Shown piece after piece: positions 35,188 to 44,440 of a stretch of DNA of 64,000 nt; the stretch's first letter is position 1, and every line of letters starts with the position of its first letter. The position numbers and the translations under genes are program-made. A model generated the notes under the pieces. That model was not told the origin of the DNA and did not search any database. It worked only from the letters and a program-made list of their open reading frames with translations. The DNA is from Planctomycetota bacterium (GTDB lineage Bacteria > Planctomycetota > Planctomycetia > Pirellulales > Lacipirellulaceae): the NCBI GenBank assembly GCA_024278955.1, contig JAJRSE010000061.1, forward strand, positions 1 to 64,000, in the 5' to 3' direction.

Positions 35188-36105
35188 CTAGCGATCAGAA
35201 AAACACTCGATCTCAAGCCGCATCAGTTCCTCGGCAACCGCAGCAGCCGACTCAGGACGGCGCAAGGGCTCTTTCGCTAAAAGACGATGTACCAGCGAGG
35301 CCACCGGTTTCGGCAAACCGGCCACGCTATGACGAACACAGTCTGGCGTCATCTCTCGGTGCAGTCGCACCAATTCGTCTGGGGCATCTGCCTCAAACGG
35401 CAGTCGACCAGCGATCATTTCGTAGAGTGTCACGCCGACACTGTACAGATCGCAAGCGATGCTCGACGAGAGACTCGAAGTCACCACTTCTGGCGCCACA
35501 TAACTGAGAGTGCCCACCACGGGACGTGTCGACCAATGGCGTGCTTCCGACGGCGAGTGAGCAAACCCAAAGTCGATCAGCGTCGCATGTCCCTCGGGCG
35601 AGACAAAAATATTGCCTGGCTTTACATCGGCGTGAATCATCCCCGCCGACTCATGAAGGGCCGCCAGTGCCTCGACCACCTGCCGCACAATCCAAAGCGT
35701 CACCGGCAAGGGCAACGGGTTGCCTTGCTCAAGAATATCAGCCAGCGAGCTGCCGTTTAGCTTAGGCGAAACCAAGTAGTACGGCGCTTGCTGCACATTC
35801 GCAGACAGTACCGGCATAAGGTGGGGATGCGAAACTTGCTTGCCGATCCAAGCAGCCCGACGCTGCATCTCGATTGCCTGCGGGTCGCGCCACCACTCTT
35901 TCCGTAGCACCTTCACCACATAAGAAGCAGGCTGGTTGGCTTCGGTGCTCAAGGGTCTCGCCAAATAAACCCGTGCTAGCTCGCTTTCGCTAAGCATCCG
36001 TACCAGTTGCCAAGGGCCAATGCGACCTACGGCTTTGTGATGTTCTACCGGGGCTGCCGCGGCAAAATTCGCGCGTATCGGTGTTACTTGCTCTACGGTT
36101 GCCAT
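35188..36105 (-). CDS. Soluble serine/threonine protein kinase
   Basis: 305 residues with a Hanks-type kinase domain over about 28-295. ATP-binding K65 lies in YVVKVL, the catalytic loop is HADVKPGN (158-165, D160), the metal-binding DFG is at 178-180 and APE at 204-206. The glycine-rich loop is degenerate: LSESELARVYLA has no GxGxxG. There is no transmembrane helix or sensor domain after the kinase, unlike most planctomycete kinases. Catalytic residues are intact, so it is probably active with altered nucleotide binding. Substrates are unknown. Confidence 0.9.
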   Translation of the reverse strand: MATVEQVTPIRANFAAAAPVEHHKAVGRIGPWQLVRMLSESELARVYLARPLSTEANQPASYVVKVLRKEWWRDPQAIEMQRRAAWIGKQVSHPHLMPVLSANVQQAPYYLVSPKLNGSSLADILEQGNPLPLPVTLWIVRQVVEALAALHESAGMIHADVKPGNIFVSPEGHATLIDFGFAHSPSEARHWSTRPVVGTLSYVAPEVVTSSLSSSIACDLYSVGVTLYEMIAGRLPFEADAPDELVRLHREMTPDCVRHSVAGLPKPVASLVHRLLAKEPLRRPESAAAVAEELMRLEIECFSDR

Positions 36106-36279
36106 GCTTGAGTTGGATCACGGGGTCGAAAAATCTGGCGAAGGTGCCAAGCGGGGTGTTTGGCTACCAGTTCAATCGGCCACTTGGGCCGCTTGCCTTA
36201 CGCTCAACGCAGCGATTCAACGAACCACCAACAATTGATTGGTAACTTAGAGAAACCACGGCGGCTTTGCAGCCAAAAA

Positions 36280-37320
36280 TCAGCTTCCCACGTACTTTGC
36301 CAGCACCGTACGTGCCACCGACGGATCATCTGTTCCGCCGACCAAAGTTCGCCCGTCCGTAAAGATCGTTATCAAATAGCCCTCTACTGCTAGGCGAATA
36401 AGAAATGGATTGGCGGTCACTTTCCCAACCCGACGCAACTTCTCGGCAAGCGATGCTAGCTCGATCGGCTCGGAAGAACTCGGCGAAATCTGAACCGAAT
36501 TGCGCCCACACAGCCGCGTAGCCGTCGAGCCACGCTTGCCTTCAAGCCAAGGGAAATTCCGCATGCCGCAAGTAGGGCAACTATCCGATCGCCCACTCGC
36601 CATGCCAATCGAGCGAATTTGGTTGTTCCACAAATCAACAATCGTCATCGCGGGGTTCAGCTGATCCCGATTCCCGCTCAACAGTTTAATTGCCTCAATT
36701 GCCTGGAGCGAAGCAATGATATTTACGATCGGTCCCAAGACACCAGCCGTTTCACAAGTCGGCAGCGCAGCAGCTGGCGGTGGCTCGGGCATGAGGCACG
36801 ACAAGCAAGGCGTTTCGCCAGGAACAATCGCTAGCGTTTGTCCTTCTGCTCCCACACAACCGCCAAACACCCAAGGCTTGCTCGTCGCAACGGCATAGTC
36901 GTTCACCAGATAACGAGTTTCAAAATTATCGGTCCCGTCCACGACAAGCTGCACATCTTCAGCCAACCGCCGAATATTCTCGGCGTTGATATCCGTAACC
37001 ACTGGCTCGATTGCAATGCTGCTGTTCACTCGCGTCAATCGATTTGCCGCCGCAACGGCCTTGGGGAGCTGCTCGGCCGCATCCTTTTCGTCGAACAGCA
37101 CCTGACGATGCAGATTGTCGATCTCCACAAAATCGCGATCAACAATCCGCACAAAGCCTACGCCCGCTCGCACCAAAGTATCGGCCACCACCGAACCAAG
37201 CGCCCCGCAACCACAAATCAGCACCCGGCTTTCGAGCAAGCGGCGCTGGCCTGACTCGCCAAGTGGCGTATAACGGACCTGGCGTAGGTAACGGTCGAGT
37301 TGGGGGTCGTTGAGACTCAT
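36280..37320 (-). CDS. ThiF/MoeB-type ubiquitin-like-protein activating enzyme
   Basis: 346 residues. The E1-like adenylation domain runs 5-250: RQVRYTPLGESGQRRL, nucleotide loop GCGALGSVVAD near 37-47, RIVDRDFVEIDNLHRQ, and VDGTDNFETRYLVNDY. Zinc-type cysteines are in CLSCL and CPTCG. The last 80 residues (SVQISPSS onward) form an extra domain seen in many ThiF homologs. It should adenylate the C-terminal Gly-Gly of ThiS or MoaD for thiazole or molybdopterin sulfur transfer; which one is not decided. It overlaps the upstream gene by 4 bases (ATGA). Confidence 0.9.
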   Translation of the reverse strand: MSLNDPQLDRYLRQVRYTPLGESGQRRLLESRVLICGCGALGSVVADTLVRAGVGFVRIVDRDFVEIDNLHRQVLFDEKDAAEQLPKAVAAANRLTRVNSSIAIEPVVTDINAENIRRLAEDVQLVVDGTDNFETRYLVNDYAVATSKPWVFGGCVGAEGQTLAIVPGETPCLSCLMPEPPPAAALPTCETAGVLGPIVNIIASLQAIEAIKLLSGNRDQLNPAMTIVDLWNNQIRSIGMASGRSDSCPTCGMRNFPWLEGKRGSTATRLCGRNSVQISPSSSEPIELASLAEKLRRVGKVTANPFLIRLAVEGYLITIFTDGRTLVGGTDDPSVARTVLAKYVGS

Positions 37321-38192
37321 CGCGAGACAAAATATCCGGCAAGGTTGAATTCAGGGGCAAGGCGAGCTTGAAGTCGATCGCAAGCCGATCGTCCTTCCTG
37401 ACAATCAGCGTACGTTTCTTCGCAACGAATCGCAATCGCAGGCTTGCCAGAATCGGCCAGCCAGGCGGGCGGGGTTTTCTCTGGCGAGAGTTCCACCGCA
37501 AACAAATCACAGCCGGCAAGGGCCGTTTTTGGCTTCTCCGAATCAGGCGGCACAGCCACAGCCGTCAAAAAAGGCGATCTCAATTTGCCTAGAGAACTGA
37601 GCTGCTCAGTCGTAAGCAGCACCATCATGACCGCCGGGTGCCAACTTAAGCACTGAAGGGCATCCTCGACAGGCCCAGTGAGCGGGCGCAGATCAACCAA
37701 CAGCGAAACCCCATCTCGGCTTGCCGCTTCGCAAAAATCATCGCTTGGCACTTTCACAAACAACGCCGTCTCTGCTAGGCGAGCCTCCTTCAACGTCTCA
37801 GCTGAATGCGACTCGACCTCACAACCTCGCAAGACCGTACGGCGTCGCTCAAGAAAAAAAGCCTCGCCTTCAGTCGCCCAGCGGCGCAACCCGACCAGTC
37901 GTTTTTCGCGTTGCGTCGTGCCGTTTTCGAGCGTGAGGGTCACTTCGAGTTCATATTGAAACGGAAGCGTCGGCGTCCAGTAACATGGTTCGAGCAATAG
38001 AGATTCTGCCGAACACGTACCCTCGTTCCATCGCACAGCGCATTCCGCGGGCAAAGTGTGCGAGAAATCACAAACGGGCCCATGAAGGCTGCCTTCAACT
38101 TTTGTAACTTCCGACTCGCTACGACCGCGCAGGTAAACCCGAGCCTCTGATTCAGTCGCCTTTTCAAGAAATAAAGAAATAAGTTCGTGCAT
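37317..38192 (-). CDS. Conserved hypothetical protein coupled to the ThiF gene
   Basis: 291 residues, soluble. The first 110 residues look like a beta-sandwich (YWTPTLPFQYELEVTLTLEN). The rest alternates strands and helices in a TIM-barrel-like way, with LLVDLRPLTGPVEDALQCLS and WHPAVMMVLLTTEQL. The SWHPAV phrase recalls glycoside hydrolase family 2 folds, but catalytic acids cannot be placed. It ends by overlapping the ThiF gene by 4 bases, so the two are translated together. I do not recognise the family and assign no function. Confidence 0.7.
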   Translation of the reverse strand: MHELISLFLEKATESEARVYLRGRSESEVTKVEGSLHGPVCDFSHTLPAECAVRWNEGTCSAESLLLEPCYWTPTLPFQYELEVTLTLENGTTQREKRLVGLRRWATEGEAFFLERRRTVLRGCEVESHSAETLKEARLAETALFVKVPSDDFCEAASRDGVSLLVDLRPLTGPVEDALQCLSWHPAVMMVLLTTEQLSSLGKLRSPFLTAVAVPPDSEKPKTALAGCDLFAVELSPEKTPPAWLADSGKPAIAIRCEETYADCQEGRSACDRLQARLAPEFNLAGYFVSR

Positions 38193-38225
38193 AATGTATT
38201 AGAGCCGTTTTAGAAAATTCGAAAC

Positions 38226-38244
38226 AAGCCCAAGGATTGCAATC
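38226..38244. repeat. AAGCCCARGGA gene-end motif, copy 3
   Basis: AAGCCCAAGGATTGCAATC lies in the 99-base gap just past the uvrA stop, matching the motif at 28345 and 34503. Confidence 0.4.
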
Positions 38245-38291
38245 ATTGAGAGTTGAACCGAGATTTACTCTGCTGGAATAAGGAAGTCGTT

Positions 38292-41186
38292 CTAAATCTC
38301 CTCCGCGTCTGCAGCACGCTGAAACTCGACTGCCAAAAAATTTCCGGTAAGCGAGTCTGGATGCTTCGCAACCTCCTCGGGTGTCCCCTGGGCAACCAAG
38401 CTTCCTCCCTCGTCCGCAGCCCCCGGCCCCAAGTCGACGATGAAATCAGCAGCTTGCATCATCAGCGAATGATGTTCGACCACGACCAACGAGTGGCCCA
38501 TTGCGATCAGCGAATCAAAACAATCCAATAGCTGCAAAACATCCGAAAAATGCAGCCCCGTCGTTGGTTCATCCAGCACGAACAAGGTTCGCCCCCGGCG
38601 AGCAGCAGCCACATAGGTTGCCATTTTCAGCCGCTGGGCTTCGCCTCCCGAGAGCGTGTTCGCCGGTTGACCAAGACGCAAGTAGTCGAGCCCCACGTCC
38701 ATCAAACACTTCAGCTTTGTGAGAATCTTACGATGCCCGCGAAAAAACGTAAACGCTTCGCGGACCGAAAGGTCAAGCACCTCGGCAATGTTCAGTCCTC
38801 GGTGTTTTACTTCAAGCACTTCACGCCGGTAGCGTTGTCCTTGGCATTCGCTACACCGCATATAAACGTCGGCCATCATCTTCATGTCGATCTGTGTGAA
38901 ACCGTCCCCGCCACACGCTTCGCAGCGACCGCCATCGACGTTGAAACTGAAGTGGCTTGCCTTAAACCCTCGCGACTGCGCCTCGGTTGTCTCGGCAAAC
39001 AACGTACGGATCGGATCAAAGGCCTTAATATACGTTACCGGGTTCGAGCGAGGAGTACGGCCAATCGGCGTCTGGTCGATCATCACGGCATCTTCAATTT
39101 GATTGACGCCAATTAAATCGGAATAAGGCTCTGGCTTGCCGGCATCGATTCCTAGTTGCTGAGCCGCCGCGGGAAACAACGTATGCTGAACCAGCGTGCT
39201 CTTGCCCGCTCCGCTCACGCCAGTCACGACGCATAAAACCCCCAACGGAAACTCGGCTGTCAATTCGCGCAGATTGTTGCCCGTTGCTCCCACCAGCCGC
39301 AACCAACCTTGGTCGGTCTTGCGCCGAGAATCAGGCTGTGCAAACCGGCGCCGTCCCATGATCCAGTCGCCCGTGCTGCTGTCCGACGACTCCAGCATTT
39401 CCTCGGGCGTGCCTTCAAACACAATTCGTCCACCAAATTCGCCAGCCCCTGGTCCGAGCTCAACCACATGGTCAGCAGCACGAATCAGCGCCGGATCGTG
39501 CTCGACCACGGCAACCGTGTTGCCCCGATCGCGTAGGCTATGAATCGTCTCGACCAGCCGAGGCATATCTGCCGGGTGAAGGCCAACACAAGGCTCATCC
39601 AAGACATACAACATGCCCACCAAATTCGATCCCAAAGCCGAAGTCAACGCGACACGCTGCGCCTCGCCGCCGCTCAAGGTCCGAAGAGATCTTTCCAAAG
39701 CCAAATGTCCAACGCCGACCCGTTCGAGGTATTTTAGCCGCGATACCACTTGTTCCAAAAGCAAACGCCCAACTTGACGTTGCCAATCGCTGAGCTTCGC
39801 CGTTCCAAACCATTCGAGGGCATCTTGAATTTTTAGCGCCGCAACACCGGCAATGCTGAGCCCCGCAATTTGAACCGCCAAGGCGTCGGGTTTGAGCCGA
39901 GCCCCCTGGCAATCGCTGCAAGGGTAGTAGCTACGCCAGCGGCTAAGAAACACCCGCAGGTGCATCTTGTACTTCCGACGTTCTAGCCAACCGAAAAATC
40001 CGTCCAAGCCGCCAAAGTTACGTTCCGGAACACCTTCGCGAATCAGCCGCAAGTGCTCTGGCTCAAGTTCGCGATATGGCACGTCGACCGGCAACTGGTG
40101 GTCGCCAGCCAAAGCCAACAGCTCTTCAAGCTCGTGAGCATAGGCAGGCGTGTTCCACGGGGCAATCGCCCCTTCGCGTAACGATTTATCGGAGTTTGGA
40201 ACGACCAGATCCATGTCGACACGAATGACGTTTCCAAACCCTTCGCAGCTCGGGCATGCCCCCAAGGGGTTATTGAAATTCAGGAGCTGCGGTTCAGGCG
40301 TGGGGTAGTCGAGATCGCAAGCTTCACAGCGAAAAAATTGACTAAACCGCTGCCGACGCCACAATCGCCCGCCTAGTTCTACCGTCCTGTTTCTCAGAAC
40401 ATCCAAGTTTTGAGAGGAATTATTTCCCTCTCTCTCGCGACCATCACTTTCTATCCAAACCACCGAAGCCCCGCGCCCCGCTTCAAGCGCCACCTCAAGC
40501 GAATCTCGCAGTCGAGCAAGCGAATCGCTCGAAATAACCAAGCGATCAAGCACTACATCAATCTCTTCCAACCCAACAAGCTCGCCCTGCGCGCTGGACG
40601 AAAGTTCAAGCAGTTGGTCGTTTTTCACACACCGACGGTAACCGAGGGCAATCAAATCGGCCAGCCAAATCTCGTCGGTTCGGTCTTGTCCACGTCGAGC
40701 TGGAAAACCAATCATCAGACGAGAACCCTCGGCAAGTTGCGATAATTCCTCGGCCGCAGACTCCGCCGTATCGCGGCCCACAATCTCATGGCAACCATGG
40801 CAAACCACTTCTCCGATACGGGCAAACAGAAGCTGCAAATGTTCGTTGATCTGAGTCGTGCTACCCACGGTCGCCCGGCTCGATCGACTGATGTTTTTTC
40901 GCGTCACCGCAATCGAAGGAGGGATGCCTTCGATGCTAGTCGCCTCGGGCTTGTCGAGCTGCTGCAAGAACTGGCGAGTGTAAGTCGAAAAGCTCTCGAT
41001 ATAGCGCCGCTGTCCTTCGGCATAGAGGGTATCGAGAGCCAAGCTCGTCTTCCCGCTGCCACTCACGCCACAAAAAGCAATCAACTGCCGATGAGGCAAG
41101 TCGACATCCACCTGCTGGAGGTTGTTGACTGCCACTCCGCGGAGACGAATCATCGAGATGGCCGGCGGTTCTAACGAAGCTGACAC
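38292..41186 (-). CDS. uvrA: Excinuclease ABC subunit A family protein
   Basis: 964 residues with two ABC ATPase halves. The first has Walker A GVSGSGKTSLALDT (about 39-52), YTRQFLQQLDKPE and the zinc module CEACDLDYPTPEPQLLNFNN with CPSCEGFG. It then has SLRTLSGGEAQRVAL and LYVLDEPCVGLHP. The second has GVSGAGKSTLVQHTLFPA, the zinc finger CEACGGDGFTQIDM with CSECQG, NTLSGGEAQRLKMA and LFVLDEPTTGLHF. UvrA scans DNA for damage in nucleotide excision repair. It may be a main UvrA or a second paralog; neither uvrB nor uvrC is nearby. The internal ATG at 41153 is an alternative start. Confidence 0.92.
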   Translation of the reverse strand: MSASLEPPAISMIRLRGVAVNNLQQVDVDLPHRQLIAFCGVSGSGKTSLALDTLYAEGQRRYIESFSTYTRQFLQQLDKPEATSIEGIPPSIAVTRKNISRSSRATVGSTTQINEHLQLLFARIGEVVCHGCHEIVGRDTAESAAEELSQLAEGSRLMIGFPARRGQDRTDEIWLADLIALGYRRCVKNDQLLELSSSAQGELVGLEEIDVVLDRLVISSDSLARLRDSLEVALEAGRGASVVWIESDGREREGNNSSQNLDVLRNRTVELGGRLWRRQRFSQFFRCEACDLDYPTPEPQLLNFNNPLGACPSCEGFGNVIRVDMDLVVPNSDKSLREGAIAPWNTPAYAHELEELLALAGDHQLPVDVPYRELEPEHLRLIREGVPERNFGGLDGFFGWLERRKYKMHLRVFLSRWRSYYPCSDCQGARLKPDALAVQIAGLSIAGVAALKIQDALEWFGTAKLSDWQRQVGRLLLEQVVSRLKYLERVGVGHLALERSLRTLSGGEAQRVALTSALGSNLVGMLYVLDEPCVGLHPADMPRLVETIHSLRDRGNTVAVVEHDPALIRAADHVVELGPGAGEFGGRIVFEGTPEEMLESSDSSTGDWIMGRRRFAQPDSRRKTDQGWLRLVGATGNNLRELTAEFPLGVLCVVTGVSGAGKSTLVQHTLFPAAAQQLGIDAGKPEPYSDLIGVNQIEDAVMIDQTPIGRTPRSNPVTYIKAFDPIRTLFAETTEAQSRGFKASHFSFNVDGGRCEACGGDGFTQIDMKMMADVYMRCSECQGQRYRREVLEVKHRGLNIAEVLDLSVREAFTFFRGHRKILTKLKCLMDVGLDYLRLGQPANTLSGGEAQRLKMATYVAAARRGRTLFVLDEPTTGLHFSDVLQLLDCFDSLIAMGHSLVVVEHHSLMMQAADFIVDLGPGAADEGGSLVAQGTPEEVAKHPDSLTGNFLAVEFQRAADAEEI

Positions 41187-41290
41187 AGGTGGTTGAATCT
41201 CAGTAGGGGCTCGCAGACAGAAGGCAAACCGGCCATCCTACCGCAACCAGCCCCCATTGTGCCAGATGCCCAAAAAAGGGCCGGACGATT

Positions 41291-41328
41291 TCCCAAGTCG
41301 ATATTTTGATCCCAAGTCGATATTTTGA
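41291..41328. repeat. Tandem 19-bp repeat, two copies
   Basis: TCCCAAGTCGATATTTTGA occurs twice head to tail (41291-41309 and 41310-41328) without mismatch. It is followed by a gapped piece of the same theme (ACCGCCAAGTTCG). Only two copies, with no spacer. Confidence 0.85.
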
Positions 41329-41362
41329 ACCGCCAAGTTCGCCAAGAAAAAAAGAAAGCACG

Positions 41363-41467
41363 AGTGCTTTGACAACTCTTAGAATTGGAGTGCTGGCTGA
41401 CAGAAGTTCTTATCCAGTAGGTTGTTCTGACGGCCAGCACCCCAATTTTTAGCTAAGACAAAGCACT
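41363..41467. repeat. 105-bp MITE-like element with long terminal inverted repeats
   Basis: Left end AGTGCTTTGACAACTCTTAG, then ATTGGAGTGCTGGC; right end GCCAGCACCCCAAT, then TTTTAGCTAAGACAAAGCAC and T. The arms of about 35 bases pair along most of their length with one short offset. No open frame lies inside. It sits in the 550-base gap between uvrA and the next gene, where no other gene is seen. Confidence 0.65.
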
Positions 41468-41739
41468 AGGAAGCCCCGGGCGGGGGTTCCGCTTTCAGCA
41501 CGGTTTACCCCTAACATGCCAGTACGGTGACCAGAATACGTAAAACTTGTTTTGGCCTACAAATTCGACTAATTCAACCGGATGCTAGCAGCCTCATATT
41601 CGGTGCTGTCTTGTCTAGGCCTTTGGTCCAAATTGAGTTAGAATCTCGACCGAGGAAGGATTCTCCGGTGAGCTAGGAAATGTATGTGAGTCGTGTCGCG
41701 GCTTGGCTGGCCAAAGCACCTCTAGGAAAGGATTCAAAA

Positions 41740-43440
41740 ATGGAATCAGCCGCACTCTTCTTGTTGGCTTCTGGTATCGGCGTCATGTTCGGTTGGCAAC
41801 CGATGCCTGATGGCAGCCCTCGGTACGAATATGTCGTGCAGCTCGATCCAGAGCTCGTGGCTTCGCTCGAAGAGGGCCAATCGGTGCCGATCACGAGTGA
41901 CATCCCCGAGGAAGCTCAACCCATCGGACGAATTCGCATTGTCGTAGGACGCGGCGCATTGCCGCGCACCCCGCTCAGCGCGAGCTTCGAGCCATCTGAA
42001 TTGCTCGAAAAGACTAAGTTGCTCGAAAGAAAAGGCCGCGAAGGTTTGATCGAGACTCAACATCGGGTTCCTCCTGTTCAACCAACCCATTCGGAAAGAT
42101 ACAGCAACACCTCTTCGCAAGCGATTTTGCCTCCCAACTCGACACCTCCAAACAGCAACCAACGGTTTGCCCAATCTCTGCAAAACGCAGCCCAACCCGC
42201 AGGGAACGGCTCCGCAATTTTGCCACCTCAAAACCTCCAAGGCCTCGCCGGCTCGGTTCAAAACACGACTCAGCAGTTGGGAAATCAGATCCGTAACGTC
42301 GGAGAATCGGTTCGCACTGATGCTCAGCAAATGTTTGGCCAGGCTGGTAACAATGCGGTTGGCAACGCGGTTTCTGGGGTCGTCGGTCAGATGGGAAAAA
42401 CCGTTGATCAACTGCAACTAGGTTTTCAGCAAAGCGTTCAGCCTCTTGGCCAAGCTGCTCAGCGGACAGGGCAACAAATACGGAGCACCGTCGAGGGGCT
42501 TGGGCAAAGGACGCGAGAGACGCTCGATCAATTTGGCCGTCCTCTACGTGGCGGGGCCTTGCTCGGCACGGGACAAAACAATTCGCAAACGATTCTCCCT
42601 CCCAACTCGACACCTCCCCAACAAAACTTTGCGACAGGACATGGCCCCCCGCATGAGACTCGGACTAATCCGCCAGCCGGTCTTCAACGAGACAACTGGC
42701 AAGCGCCGGCTGGGCAGCATTCTCTTCCGATCATTCCGCTGAATGCTTCTCAACCTGCTTTGGGCCAAGCCACGAATAATAACTCAAATGGGTTTAGCGC
42801 CCCTTCGCTTCCGCGTAACGAAAGCCGTGGCCAAGCTTCCCAACCGATTCAGCCGCCTGCGGGGCAAGCTCGTTGGCCGAACCGTACGCCGAACGACTCT
42901 TACGACATGGCAAACCACTCGACCAATCCCTCGACCGGTCGTGCGGCCCGAAACACCAGCTCGAATGGAAATAACTTCAAAAACGATTGGCTCAACAGCC
43001 CAAATTTCCCGACTAAAAACTCCCCTCCTTCGTCTCAAATAGCCGGCGAAGGCCGACCGGCATCCGACCGGCCTGCTCACACCTCCTCTGCCCCAGGCAT
43101 TAGCCGAGACATGCTGGAGAGACCTGCCGATGCGGCTTTGCAGACGGTTGGCATTCAACCTACCTACCCCGTTTCGGAGCCCACTCCTCCTCAAACTTCT
43201 GGCCAACAACCCCGAGCCAGCGACTTTGGCTGGGATAACATCAGCCAAAGATCTGCCGCCCCGGCAAATGCGACGAACGAGGGAGCCCCGAGGGCCGCTT
43301 TCCCGTTAATTCTGTCCTGGGTACTGCTGACCGGCTCAGGGGCTGGAAACATTTATCTGATCTGGAGTTTCTGGGATGTCCGCAGTAAATATCGAGGGCT
43401 CGTTCATAACGCCCGCGGTAGTAGCAGCGGTCGATATTAG
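41740..43440 (+). CDS. Low-complexity Gln/Asn/Pro-rich tail-anchored protein
   Basis: 566 residues from the ATG at 41740, chosen because AGGAAAGGAT lies just upstream; 20 earlier codons are open. A hydrophobic N-terminus (MESAALFLLASGIGVMFGWQ) leads to an ordered segment with YEYVVQLDPELVASLEEG and RIRIVVGRGALP. A long disordered region follows with repeated phrases such as ILPPNSTPPN and ILPPNSTPPQ, and Gln-rich helices (GQMGKTVDQLQLGFQQSV). A single C-terminal helix near 525-545 (FPLILSWVLLTGSGAGNIYL) is followed by a basic tail. I do not recognise the family; it looks like an envelope-associated protein. Confidence 0.78.
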   Translation: MESAALFLLASGIGVMFGWQPMPDGSPRYEYVVQLDPELVASLEEGQSVPITSDIPEEAQPIGRIRIVVGRGALPRTPLSASFEPSELLEKTKLLERKGREGLIETQHRVPPVQPTHSERYSNTSSQAILPPNSTPPNSNQRFAQSLQNAAQPAGNGSAILPPQNLQGLAGSVQNTTQQLGNQIRNVGESVRTDAQQMFGQAGNNAVGNAVSGVVGQMGKTVDQLQLGFQQSVQPLGQAAQRTGQQIRSTVEGLGQRTRETLDQFGRPLRGGALLGTGQNNSQTILPPNSTPPQQNFATGHGPPHETRTNPPAGLQRDNWQAPAGQHSLPIIPLNASQPALGQATNNNSNGFSAPSLPRNESRGQASQPIQPPAGQARWPNRTPNDSYDMANHSTNPSTGRAARNTSSNGNNFKNDWLNSPNFPTKNSPPSSQIAGEGRPASDRPAHTSSAPGISRDMLERPADAALQTVGIQPTYPVSEPTPPQTSGQQPRASDFGWDNISQRSAAPANATNEGAPRAAFPLILSWVLLTGSGAGNIYLIWSFWDVRSKYRGLVHNARGSSSGRY

Positions 43441-43516
43441 CAAGTGTCACCCTGGACGTGCGTCCCCAAGAGGCCCAGCCTTGCCGAGCAGACTCCCAAT
43501 TAGTTGGAAGACCACT

Positions 43517-44440
43517 CTACACGCAAAATTCCTCCAGGTTGCTGTAGCCCATCGCAGCTAAATGAGGGGCCATGGTATCGAGAATTTTCTCCGACCGGTT
43601 GCGCTGCTGTTCGCCCATAGGCTGGCGGCTGTTGCCAATTTTGAATCCCCGCTGCGATATCGCTGCTCGAACACCCATGGGAAACTCGAACGGGTTGATG
43701 ATTGTTTCAAAGAGGCCAATGAGGTCGAACTGCATTTGCTGGGCCGTGGGGATATCTCCAGCACGAGTGGCTTCGTACATTCGCCGGAAGTAGTCGGGCA
43801 CAAGACCGCTGAGCGCATTGGTGCCGCCATCGCAGCCCATTAGCAGCATGGGGACGAGAGCCGCTTCCCAACCGTTGAGGAATACAAAGTCGGGACGGTT
43901 CGGCCGCACGGCACGAATCATGTTCATCATCGAAGTGATATCGCCCGAGGAATCTTTGATGCCGATAACACGGTCAAGTTCAGAGAGACGCTGGATAGTT
44001 GGGACATCGATCGGGCTGGCAAACATCGGAATATTGTACAGCGTGATGTCGATCGGAGAGTTGATCGCGATTTCCTTGAAATTCTCGTAAACCGACTCCG
44101 ACCCCAAGCTGTAATAAAAAGGCGACACGATCGCGACCGCGGTTGCGCCATATTCGCAATAAGTTTCGCAAGCCGCGAGTGTCTCGCGGATGTTCGCTTC
44201 GGCAGCACCAGCTAACACGGGAACTCGCCCGTCGGCTTGCTCGATCGTAATTTTGGCAATGCGTAGACGCTCATCCGCGGTGAAGCGAGTGAACTCGCCT
44301 GAGGAACCGTTGGGGTAGAGGCCATAGATTCCGTTATCGATAAGCCAGTCGATATATCGACGTAGTTCGCCTTCGTTGATCTCACCTTGATCGTCGAGGA
44401 GAACGACGGTGGGTGTGAAAATGCCTTCGATTTTTGTCAC
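43517..44440 (-). CDS. Dihydrodipicolinate synthase (DapA/NanA) family aldolase
   Basis: 307 residues, a class I TIM-barrel aldolase. Visible landmarks are [14 protein letters not shown] near 38-51, [14 protein letters not shown], the catalytic Tyr in [10 protein letters not shown] and the Schiff-base Lys in [10 protein letters not shown]. It lacks the TTGE active-site pattern of true DapA (here NGSSGE), which argues for an aldolase of a different 2-oxo acid, such as a sugar acid. It is divergent from an aldehyde dehydrogenase gene, and such pairs often handle sugar-acid breakdown. Confidence 0.88.
   Translation of the reverse strand: MTKIEGIFTPTVVLLDDQGEINEGELRRYIDWLIDNGIYGLYPNGSSGEFTRFTADERLRIAKITIEQADGRVPVLAGAAEANIRETLAACETYCEYGATAVAIVSPFYYSLGSESVYENFKEIAINSPIDITLYNIPMFASPIDVPTIQRLSELDRVIGIKDSSGDITSMMNMIRAVRPNRPDFVFLNGWEAALVPMLLMGCDGGTNALSGLVPDYFRRMYEATRAGDIPTAQQMQFDLIGLFETIINPFEFPMGVRAAISQRGFKIGNSRQPMGEQQRNRSEKILDTMAPHLAAMGYSNLEEFCV

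Noticed and set aside
41291-41328. Possible CRISPR array
   Set aside because: Two head-to-tail copies with no spacer and no cas genes; a simple tandem duplication.
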